Shown here in pieces: positions 43,349-50,700 of a stretch of 64,000 nucleotides of DNA. The notes under the pieces were generated by a model. The model had not been told where the DNA came from, searched no databases, and saw nothing but the letters and a program-made list of their open reading frames with translations. This DNA is from JAODBJ01 sp963782465 (lineage in GTDB: Bacteria > Actinomycetota > Acidimicrobiia > IMCC26256 > PALSA-610). The first letter of the stretch is position 1. Each line of letters opens with the position of its first letter. Location: NCBI GenBank assembly GCA_963782465.1, contig CAWAJR010000003.1, forward strand, positions 434,001 to 498,000. The letters run 5' to 3'. A program made the translations under genes and the position numbers.

Positions 43349-43807
43349 TCACGTCGCCGATGGTGGTGCCAACCACCGCCAGGTCGTCCACTCGTCGAGG
43401 GGCGCGGCACCGAGCGTGCGGTAGAAGCGTTGCGCGGGTTCGTTCCAATCCAGCACCGACCACTCCACGCGGCCATCCGTCCGCTCGCGCAAGGCGTCGA
43501 GCAGCGCGCGCCCGTGACCGTGACGGCGGGCGTCGGGACGAACGTAGAGGTCTTCGAGCCAGATACCCGGCCGGCCGAGAAACGTCGAGAAGGTGGGGAA
43601 CCACAATGCGAACCCGACCACCGCCCGCGCCGGGCCGGCATCCTCGGCGACGAGCGCGCGGGCAACGGGATCGGGGCCGAACAGGTGGCGTTCGAACATC
43701 GCTTCGGATGACACCACCTGGTCGGCGAGCCGCTCGTACTCGGCCAGTTCGCGAACCAGTGCGTAGATCGCGCCGACATCGTCGGGCCTCGCGTCGCGAA
43801 CGCTCAC
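43349..43807 (-). CDS. GNAT-family N-acetyltransferase
   Basis: 152 residues from GTG 43807. GNAT motif A is in LEDLYVRPDARRHGHGRALLDAL, with the R/Q-x-x-G-x-G/A acetyl-CoA loop HGHGRA, and ending WNEPAQRFYRTLGAAPLDEW as in diamine or aminoglycoside-like acetyltransferases. The acceptor cannot be named. Confidence 0.85.
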   Translation of the reverse strand: MSVRDARPDDVGAIYALVRELAEYERLADQVVSSEAMFERHLFGPDPVARALVAEDAGPARAVVGFALWFPTFSTFLGRPGIWLEDLYVRPDARRHGHGRALLDALRERTDGRVEWSVLDWNEPAQRFYRTLGAAPLDEWTTWRWLAPPSAT

Positions 43808-43815
43808 GACGGTGC

Positions 43816-43821
43816 AGGCTA
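43816..43821 (-). promoter_or_regulatory. -10-like hexamer before the GNAT gene
   Basis: TAGCCT on the minus strand, 8 bases before GTG 43807. Confidence 0.35.
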
Positions 43822-43934
43822 TGTCCTGCGGCGATGGAAGAAGCGGACGGCGATCAGACAGCCGCGTGCGCCGGGGGCGCCGACTTTCGTCCGAGCAATG
43901 TCGCGACTCTTCGCTACGCCCAGGATGGGGAATG

Positions 43935-45554
43935 ATGCAGAACAACCTCGTACGAAACGCTCGATCGCGTCTCTCCCGGTGCACTTTGCGCACCAAGCTG
44001 ATCGGGAGCTTCCTCGTCGTCATCACGCTGACCATGGGCGTCGGCGCGGTCGGTTACCGCGGCATGCAGTCGGAGAACCGGGCCAGCAACGCGCTCTACA
44101 GCACCGGCGCAAAACCGATCGTCGCGCTCTACGCGCTCAATGGCGACGTCGACGGCGAACGCATCCGCGCGTACCGCCACGGCATGGCGTTCGACGCGAA
44201 GGCAATGGCCGAGTACGAGTCGCAGATCCACGACAAGGAACAAGCGGTCAACGCCGACATTGCGGCCTACGTCAAGCTGTTCCCCCACATCGACGCGAAG
44301 CGCGCCGCCCTCGTCGCCAAGTTCGAGAAGCGCATCGCCACGTACCGGAAGGTCGTGCACCAAACGTTCCTCCCGGCAAGTCGCGCCAAGAGCCCCGCGC
44401 TGAACTCGATCACGGAGAACCAGCTCTCGCCGCTCGGCCTCGCCGCCGGTGACGTGCTCGATGAACTCTCACAGTTGGAAATCGCGCAAGCGGCGACGCT
44501 TCAGGTGCACGCCAACGCGACCTACCACTCCGAGACCCGGTTGCTGCTCGGCCTGCTCGGCCTCGGGATCGTCGCCGCGATCGCGCTTGCACTGCTGATC
44601 TCGACCCAGACGTCACGCTCGGTCCGCAAGCTCGAGTCGGTCGTCGACGGTCTCGCCGAGGGTGACCTCACCCGCCACGCCGAACTGTCGACCCAGGACG
44701 AACTGGGCCGCATGGCGGCCTCCCTCGACCGGGCACTGGAGCGCACCCGAAGCGTCGTGGTGGAGATCGGACGTTCGTCGCAGGCGCTCGCCGCTTCGTC
44801 CGAGGCCCTCGACAGCGTGTCGAGCCAGCTCGCGTCGACGGCGTCGGTCACCGCGTCGGAGGCGCAGAACGCCTCGGAGGCGGCGGGGCAGATCTCCGCT
44901 CACGTCTCGTCGGTGGCCGCGGGCACCGAGGAGATGGCCGCATCGATCCAGGAAATCGCCAGCCACGCCGGTGAGGCATCGACCATCGCCTCGAACGCGG
45001 TCGCGCAGGCCGCCGCGACCAACGACACGATCACCGAGCTCGGCGACGCGTCGAGCCAGATCGGCGACGTCGTACAGGCGATCACCGCCATCGCCGAGCA
45101 GACGAACCTGCTCGCGTTGAACGCCACGATCGAAGCGGCCCGAGCGGGCGAGATGGGCAAGGGCTTCGCGGTCGTCGCGACCGAGGTGAAGGAACTGGCT
45201 CAGCAGACCGCGAACGCGACGGCCGACGTTGCGACCCGCATCAGCGCGATCCAGACGAACACCACCGCGTCGGTCGAGGCGATCGGTCGGATCGGCGACA
45301 CGATCGGCCGGATCAACGACGCGACCGCCACCATTGCCGCCGCGGTCGAAGAACAGACGGTGACGACCAACGCCATCGGCCGGTCGGTGTCGGAAGCAGC
45401 CGAAGGTTCCGGCGAGATCGCCCGCCACGTTTCGGGTGTCGCGCAGGGAGCGACCCAAACCACCGAAGCGGTGCAGCACACGCGGCAAGCCGCCATCGAT
45501 GTCGCCCGCATGGCCGGCGAACTCGAGCAGCTGGTCGGCCAGTTCCGCTACTGA
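43935..45554 (+). CDS. Methyl-accepting chemotaxis receptor
   Basis: 539 residues. Membrane segment at about 22-42, an extracytoplasmic four-helix-bundle sensor, a second membrane segment at about 196-216, a HAMP domain, then the signalling hairpin whose tip AEQTNLLALNATIEAARAGE and GKGFAVVATEVKELA is the part that contacts CheW and CheA. No other chemotaxis genes are in the window, so signalling partners must lie elsewhere. ATG 43932 is a second possible start. Its end overlaps the end of gcvT by 7 bases. Confidence 0.93.
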   Translation: MQNNLVRNARSRLSRCTLRTKLIGSFLVVITLTMGVGAVGYRGMQSENRASNALYSTGAKPIVALYALNGDVDGERIRAYRHGMAFDAKAMAEYESQIHDKEQAVNADIAAYVKLFPHIDAKRAALVAKFEKRIATYRKVVHQTFLPASRAKSPALNSITENQLSPLGLAAGDVLDELSQLEIAQAATLQVHANATYHSETRLLLGLLGLGIVAAIALALLISTQTSRSVRKLESVVDGLAEGDLTRHAELSTQDELGRMAASLDRALERTRSVVVEIGRSSQALAASSEALDSVSSQLASTASVTASEAQNASEAAGQISAHVSSVAAGTEEMAASIQEIASHAGEASTIASNAVAQAAATNDTITELGDASSQIGDVVQAITAIAEQTNLLALNATIEAARAGEMGKGFAVVATEVKELAQQTANATADVATRISAIQTNTTASVEAIGRIGDTIGRINDATATIAAAVEEQTVTTNAIGRSVSEAAEGSGEIARHVSGVAQGATQTTEAVQHTRQAAIDVARMAGELEQLVGQFRY

Positions 45555-46634
45555 CCCGAGCGAAGGAAGCGGGGCGTTCCCACCGTCGCGGGGAGCGCCC
45601 TGCCGCGTACGTCGATGTCGACCCGCGCGCCGGGTTCGATGTCGGGGCGCAAGAACGCGAGCGCGATCGCGACGCCGAGCGTCGGTGCGAAGTTGCCGCT
45701 CGTGACCTCGCCCACCGCGGCGCCGTCGAGGAGCACGGCGCAGCCGGCCCGGGGCGGTTGCCGGCCCTCGGTTGTGAGGCCGCGCAGCAGTCGCGCGACA
45801 CCGCGCGCTCGTTCGGCCATGAGCGGCGCCTTCCCGCGGAAGTCGCCCTTGTCGAAACGCACCACCCATCCGAGACCGGCTTGCAGCGGGGTGATGCCCG
45901 GCCCGAGTTCGTGCCCGTGCAACGGCAGGCCCGCTTCGAGGCGCAGCGTGTCGCGGGCGCCCAGCCCGGCCGGCCGGGCTCCCGCGGCGAGCAAGGCATC
46001 CCACAACCCCCCCGCCGCGTCCGCGCCGACATGGATCTCGACACCGTCTTCGCCCGTGTAACCGGTGCCCGCGACCACGATCGGTGTTCCCTTCCAGACG
46101 AGCGACGCGACCGCGAAGCGAGCGACGTCGGCCGCGGCCGGTACGACGTCGCGCAGACGCTCGCGGGCTTCGGCCCTGCACCGCGAGCACCGCGCGCTCG
46201 CGCGTGATGTCGCGCCAGGTCATCTCGCCCGCGGCGCGCTCCTGGGCTTCACCGAGCGCGTCGAAGACCCGCGTGGTGTTCGACGCGTTCGGCATCACGA
46301 AGAAACGCTCCGGTTCGACCCACCACACGATGATGTCGTCGACGACCGACGCGTCGCTCGGGTCGAGCAGGTGCGTGTACTGCGCGCGTCCGGGCTCGAT
46401 GCGGTGGAGATCGTTCGTGAACGCCCACTGCAGCGCGTCGAACGTTCCCGGGCCGCGACATTCGACGGTACCGAGGTGCGAGACGTCGAACACGACCGCG
46501 TGTTCACGACACGCGCGATGTTCGTCGAGGACGCCGGCGTACTGGATCGGCATGTCCCAGCCGCCGAACGGCACCATCTTCGCGCCGAGCGCACGATGGC
46601 GCGCGTCGAGCGGGCTGAACGACAGCGACGTCAC
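45548..46634 (-). CDS. gcvT: Aminomethyltransferase, glycine cleavage T protein; frameshifted
   Basis: About 362 residues, normal for GcvT. Two frames carry it: the start (LGAKMVPFGGWDMPIQYAG ... AVLAVQG) and the rest (VVAGTGYTGEDGVEIHV ... TSGNFAPTLG). They join near 46171-46176, where GGCCC seems to have lost two bases or gained one; adding two gives the usual AVQGPEARE. Works with GcvH, whose gene is 3.6 kb away on the same strand. GcvP is not in the window. Confidence 0.87.
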
Positions 46635-46641
46635 GGGTTGG

Positions 46642-47046
46642 TCAGGCGCTCTCGGCGCGGGTACCCGGATCGTCGCGCAGACGGCCGAGTTCCAACGGCT
46701 TCCCCTCGCCGAGCTCCTCGCTCAGCTGCGACGGGGGCTCCAAGCCGTACTTCACGAGGAGGTGCAGGTAATCGCGCTGGTAGAGCACACGGATGTTCAC
46801 GTCGGGGTACAGCTCGCGCAGCCGGCGCGCCTTGCGGTTCTTCTTGGTGACGAGCCGCTGGTTGAGGGTCGTGATCTCGATGTAGAGGTCGTAGGCCGGG
46901 AGGTAGAAGTCGGGGCTGAATGCCTGCGTCGGATGGCCGTCGCGGTCCCATTCGAGGGTGAAGGTGCGCGGCTCGTACTCCCAGACGATCGCGTAGAAGT
47001 CCAGCAGCTTCGCGAACTGCCGTTCCGAGTTGTGCGCGAATCGCAC
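46642..47046 (-). CDS. PD-(D/E)XK-like hypothetical protein
   Basis: 134 residues. SPDFYLPAYDLYIEITT resembles the D ... ExK core of restriction-like nucleases, but the third position is Thr instead of Lys; RQFAKLLDFYAIVWEYEP upstream also fits that fold, and a basic patch QRLVTKKNRKARRL follows. The GTG start at 47046 has no strong ribosome site, and the reading frame is continuous with the MerR gene upstream except for its TAG stop. Nuclease activity is a guess. Confidence 0.5.
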   Translation of the reverse strand: MRFAHNSERQFAKLLDFYAIVWEYEPRTFTLEWDRDGHPTQAFSPDFYLPAYDLYIEITTLNQRLVTKKNRKARRLRELYPDVNIRVLYQRDYLHLLVKYGLEPPSQLSEELGEGKPLELGRLRDDPGTRAESA

Positions 47047-47085
47047 CAGCTCGTGCGGGAGCAGTTCGTCGTCGATGACCGGCTC

Positions 47086-47568
47086 CTACTCGCCCACCGC
47101 GGTCGCCGGCCCCGCCGCCGGGGCCGATGCCGCCGGGCTCTGGCCGCGGTTGATCTGCAGGATCTCGGCTTCGAGCTCTTCCACCACGGGGGCGAGCGGC
47201 ACGATGTTGAGCACACCCTGACCGGCCCGTAACAGGTCGACGATCTGGTCGCCGGTATGGGCGAGCACCGACCGTGACCCGTCGAGGATCAGGTTGGCGG
47301 CCGCGATGTTCTCACCGATGTTGTCGCGCAGGTATTCGATCGCCCGGCGGGCCCGCTGCAGCGAGACCCCGGCGTCGAGCAGGTTCTTGACGACCTTCAG
47401 CTCGATGAGGTCGGGCCACGAGTACATGCGCTGCGTGCCGCTGCCGTTGGCGTCGCACACCGATGGGCGCACGAGGTCGGTGCGGGCCCAGTAATCGAGC
47501 TGGCGGTAGGTGATGCCGACGATCTTGCACACCTGCGGTCCGCGGTAGCCCACCTCGGCGTCGACCAT
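47086..47568 (-). CDS. MerR-family transcription regulator
   Basis: 160 residues from ATG 47568 (AGGAG 7 bases upstream). N-terminal winged helix YRGPQVCKIVGITYRQLDYWARTDLV, then the MerR helix and a coiled tail; the order BFN-MerR matches Rv1829-Rv1830 in Mycobacterium as I recall, so this is the counterpart of Rv1830. Target genes unknown. Confidence 0.88.
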   Translation of the reverse strand: MVDAEVGYRGPQVCKIVGITYRQLDYWARTDLVRPSVCDANGSGTQRMYSWPDLIELKVVKNLLDAGVSLQRARRAIEYLRDNIGENIAAANLILDGSRSVLAHTGDQIVDLLRAGQGVLNIVPLAPVVEELEAEILQINRGQSPAASAPAAGPATAVGE

Positions 47569-47698
47569 CGAGTTGCTCCTGCACATGTCTGGGGAAGTTG
47601 ACCGGCGTTACAGCTGTGTAACTACGGGGATGTGAGGGTAACCCGACTCCCCCACCAGGTCAATCGGGCCCCTTACCGGGGCCGGGCCTCCGGGCGCG

Positions 47699-48181
47699 CT
47701 ACTGCGCGAAGTCTTCGGGGCTGATGCTGTCGAGGAACTCGCGGAACTGCTCGACCTCTTGTTCCTCTTCGTCGGTTTCGAAGAGGACTCCCGCCTCGTC
47801 GAGGACCGACTCGTCGGCAAAGATCGGGATCTCCGCGCCGTAGCGCACGGCCAGGGCGATCGCGTCGGACGGACGCGACGAAATCCGCGTCTTGGTGCCG
47901 TCGCGGTCGAGTTCGATCTCCGCGTAGAAGGTGCCGTCGTGCAGCTCGGTGATCTCGACCTTCTCGAGCGCCACCTTCATCCCGTCGAGCACGGTCTTGA
48001 ACAGGTCGTGGGTCATCGGGCGCGGCGTGTCGAGGCCTTGCAACGCGTAGACGATCGCGGTCGCTTCGGGCGAGCCGATGAAGATCGGAAGGAACCGCGA
48101 ACCGCTCTCTTCACGCAGGAGCACGATCGGTTGGTTCGTCGGGACCTCGACGCGCACCCCGATCAGCGAAAGGCGGATCAC
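47699..48181 (-). CDS. Bifunctional nuclease family protein (BFN/DUF151)
   Basis: 160 residues. Family motifs LPIFIGSPEATAI and SRPSDAIALAVRYGAEIPIF are intact; the acidic C-terminal tail (LFETDEEEQEVEQF) is common in this family. Members have reported RNase/DNase activity in some organisms. Overlaps the hpt gene by 4 bases, so the two are cotranscribed. Confidence 0.88.
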   Translation of the reverse strand: MIRLSLIGVRVEVPTNQPIVLLREESGSRFLPIFIGSPEATAIVYALQGLDTPRPMTHDLFKTVLDGMKVALEKVEITELHDGTFYAEIELDRDGTKTRISSRPSDAIALAVRYGAEIPIFADESVLDEAGVLFETDEEEQEVEQFREFLDSISPEDFAQ

Positions 48182-48795
48182 GGCACCTCCTCGGCTCCGC
48201 TCACCCTACCACCGGCCCTCCGCCGGCTTCCCTGCGCCATGACCCCGTACAACTCGTCGACGTACACGCCCGGATCGGCCGTGACGGCCGCTCGTTCCCC
48301 TTCACAAACGAACGGAAGGTTGCGGTACGCGTCGTGGTAGTGGAGGCCGTAGCCGAGGAGAAATTCCTCGCCGACCTCGACGCCGCGATAGCGCACCGGT
48401 TGCGGGACGATCCGCCGCGACGGGCGGTCGAGCAGCGCGCACGTCGAGAGGCGGCGCGGCCCGCGGCTCTGCAGCTGCGCCGTGAGGTACGCGAGGGTGA
48501 GGCCGGTGTCGACGATGTCTTCGACGAGCACGACGTCGCGATCGGTGAGATCGGTTTGCGTGTCGTAGAGGAGTTTCACGCGGCCGCTGTCGGGGGCGTA
48601 CCGGCTGATCGCCATGAAATCCACTTCGACCGCGATGTCGGGGATCGCGCGCGCAAGGTCGGACGTGAAGATCAACGCCCCCTTCAACACACCGACGAGC
48701 ACCACACCGTTCGGGTGATCCGACGCGATCTCGGCGCCGAGCCGGGTTACGTGGGCGTGCAGCGCGTCGGGATCGAGGACGACAACGGGCGCCAC
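48178..48795 (-). CDS. hpt: Hypoxanthine(-guanine) phosphoribosyltransferase
   Basis: 205 residues from GTG 48795. Purine salvage enzyme: VVLVGVLKGALIFTSDLAR (loop with Lys), the PRPP-binding loop VVLVEDIVDTGLTL, and YGLHYHDAYRNLPFV near the end, which binds the base. It is inserted between FtsR and BFN, which are neighbours in Mycobacterium as I recall. Confidence 0.93.
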   Translation of the reverse strand: MAPVVVLDPDALHAHVTRLGAEIASDHPNGVVLVGVLKGALIFTSDLARAIPDIAVEVDFMAISRYAPDSGRVKLLYDTQTDLTDRDVVLVEDIVDTGLTLAYLTAQLQSRGPRRLSTCALLDRPSRRIVPQPVRYRGVEVGEEFLLGYGLHYHDAYRNLPFVCEGERAAVTADPGVYVDELYGVMAQGSRRRAGGRVSGAEEVP

Positions 48796-48799
48796 GCGC

Positions 48800-49681
48800 T
48801 CACATTCCGCCGGACCGGCGGACGACCTGGCGCAGCATCGCGGTGCGGAGGCGGCGACCGAGCTGCGCGAGTTCCCGCAACGTCGCTTCGCCGCGTTCTT
48901 GGGCCGCGGGGTTACGGCGACGGCGGAACGGCAACAGCACCTGTTCGAACAGCGTCGCTTCGCGATCCGCGAACGCGCGGTACATGCGGAGATGGCGCGG
49001 CTCGACACCGTGGCGCATGAACGCGGCGGAAACCCGCGCCACTTCGAGCGCGTCCTCGTCGAACAACACCCGGTCGCGCGAGCGATGCGCCGGCATGACG
49101 AGGCCGTACTCCTCGAGTTCGACGAGTTCGTCTTCGGTGAGCTCCGCCGCGCGTGCAAGTTCCGATCGGGTCATGCTCAAGCTCGTCGCGCCGGCCGCGA
49201 GTTCGTCGCCGGCACCGTCGTCGGAGATCGGGACGTCGGCCAGCGCGGTGGGTTCCTCGACCTCGGGCGGCGCGGCGGCCTGCTTGCTCGTCTTGGTCTT
49301 CTGCCGTGACGGGCGAGTGCGCTGCAGCGCCGGTGAGGCGGCCGGGCGTGCCTCCCCTTCGGACGACGCGCTGTCGAAGAGTGCGGGCGTGGCCGCCGCG
49401 ACGGCGTCGCCTTCGGGCGGGAGCCCCCCGCCCGGCCCGACCTCTTCGAGACGTTCTTTGATCACCTTGAGCGGCAGGAAGTGCTCCCGTTGCTGGCGGA
49501 GGATCCAGCGCAGCCGCGCGATGTCGTCGGGAGAGAATTTCCGGTAGCCGGACGCGGTGCGTTCGGGCACGAGGAGGCCCTGGCTCTCGAGGAACCGGAT
49601 CTTCGAGATCGTCACATCGGGAAAGTCGTCGCGCAGCTGGTTGAGCACATCACCGATCGAAACGGAGAGCCGGTCGGTCAC
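48800..49681 (-). CDS. ftsR: MerR-like cell-division regulator FtsR
   Basis: 293 residues from GTG 49681, which overlaps the FHA stop. N-terminal winged helix LSVSIGDVLNQLRDDFPDVTI ... RFLESQGLLVPERTASGYRKF, a long Pro/Ala/Glu linker and a second helical MerR-like domain (LTEDELVELEEYGLVMP). It is the counterpart of Rv1828/FtsR, which controls ftsZ in corynebacteria. The gcvH-FHA-ftsR order is the conserved actinobacterial one. Confidence 0.88.
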   Translation of the reverse strand: MTDRLSVSIGDVLNQLRDDFPDVTISKIRFLESQGLLVPERTASGYRKFSPDDIARLRWILRQQREHFLPLKVIKERLEEVGPGGGLPPEGDAVAAATPALFDSASSEGEARPAASPALQRTRPSRQKTKTSKQAAAPPEVEEPTALADVPISDDGAGDELAAGATSLSMTRSELARAAELTEDELVELEEYGLVMPAHRSRDRVLFDEDALEVARVSAAFMRHGVEPRHLRMYRAFADREATLFEQVLLPFRRRRNPAAQERGEATLRELAQLGRRLRTAMLRQVVRRSGGM

Positions 49682-50153
49682 GGCGTCACCGACGTATGGC
49701 CGATCACGAAACTGAGGCGGTACTTCCCGATCTGCACTTCGTCGCCGTGCGCGAGGTCGGCGTCGTCGACCCGGTCGTGGTTGACGTAGGTGCCGTTCAG
49801 CGAACCGACGTCGCGGAGGTGAAACCCGTTCGGGTTCCGGTCGATCGCGACGTGCCTGCGTGAAACGGTGATGTCGTCGAGGAAGATGTCGGATTCGGGA
49901 TGGCGCCCGATCGTGGTGCGATCGGCTTCGATGAGGAACGTGCTGCCCGCGTTGGCCCGTGCCGTACGACGAGCAGGCCGGCGCCGGCCGGCAGGCCGTC
50001 GAGGTAATGGGCGAGGTCGTCGGTTTCCTCGGCGGCTTCGACGGCGGTGAGCGCAAGGGTGCCGGTGGCGTCGTCGCCGGGAAGCGGCGCCCCGCACGAC
50101 GAGCAGAAACGTGCGCCGGCCGGGTTGTCGTGGCCGCAGCGGGGGCAGATCAC
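49678..50153 (-). CDS. FHA-domain protein with N-terminal zinc ribbon (GarA position); frameshifted
   Basis: About 157 residues. Zinc ribbon CPRC ... CSSC (C3, C6, C17, C20), an acidic linker, then a full FHA domain: TTIGRHPESDIFLDD, SRRHVAI, GSLNGTYVN. The frame changes at 49954-49958, where one C is missing; restoring it gives RHGPNAGS. It occupies the place of GarA, but GarA has a TTET-type phosphorylation motif at the N-terminus; here there is a zinc ribbon instead, so the way it is controlled must differ. Confidence 0.83.
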
Positions 50154-50223
50154 GAGGTGCAGGGTACCGATGGGGCGCGCTTGGCCACAACGTGCCCTCG
50201 ACCTCGGGTGGAGGTCGAGGCTT

Positions 50224-50604
50224 TCAGGAAACGGTGAGCGCTTGGTACGCGGTGGCGTCGAGCAAGGTGTCGACGTCGGCGGGGTCGGCGAGTTCGAGCT
50301 TGAAGATCCAGCCTTCGCCGTAGGGGTCGCTGTTGAGCAGCTCGGGCGTGTCGTCGAGGCCGTGGTTGACTTCGACGACGGTCCCCGTGACCGGCGCGTA
50401 GATGTCGGACACCGATTTCGTCGATTCGACTTCCGCGCACGACCCGCCGGCTTCGACCATCGTGCCGACGTCGGGGAGCTGGACGAACACGACGTCGCCG
50501 AGACTGTCTTGGGCGAAATCGGTGATGCCGATGGTCGCGTTCGCGCCGTCGACCCGCACCCATTCGTGTTCCGCGCTGTACCGAAGCTCTCCCGGGATGT
50601 TCAC
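50224..50604 (-). CDS. gcvH: Glycine cleavage system H protein
   Basis: 126 residues from GTG 50604. Lipoyl domain with the lipoyl-lysine K63 in VESTKSVSD and the usual GDVVFVQLPDVG and GTVVEVN. Carries the aminomethyl group between GcvP and GcvT. It is the first gene of the run gcvH-FHA-ftsR-hpt-BFN-merR. Confidence 0.95.
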   Translation of the reverse strand: MNIPGELRYSAEHEWVRVDGANATIGITDFAQDSLGDVVFVQLPDVGTMVEAGGSCAEVESTKSVSDIYAPVTGTVVEVNHGLDDTPELLNSDPYGEGWIFKLELADPADVDTLLDATAYQALTVS

Positions 50605-50617
50605 GGCCCGGGATGTT

Positions 50618-50684
50618 AGAGCGAGCGCAGCGAGCGAACTCGCCAGCAAGCGACGAAGGGGTGCGGGCCCCAGGCCCGTGCCCC
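50618..50684. repeat. GCGAGCGCAGCGAGCG-type repeat (copy 2) and imperfect hairpin
   Basis: Contains the opposite-strand version of the words at 23393-23435 (CGCTCGCTGCGCTCG, GGCGAGTTCGCT), then GGGGTGCGGGCC-CCA-GGCCCGTGCCCC at 50658-50684. The hairpin may terminate the sugar nucleotidyltransferase transcript; no T run follows. Confidence 0.35.
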
Positions 50685-50700
50685 GACCGAGCGAGCGAAA

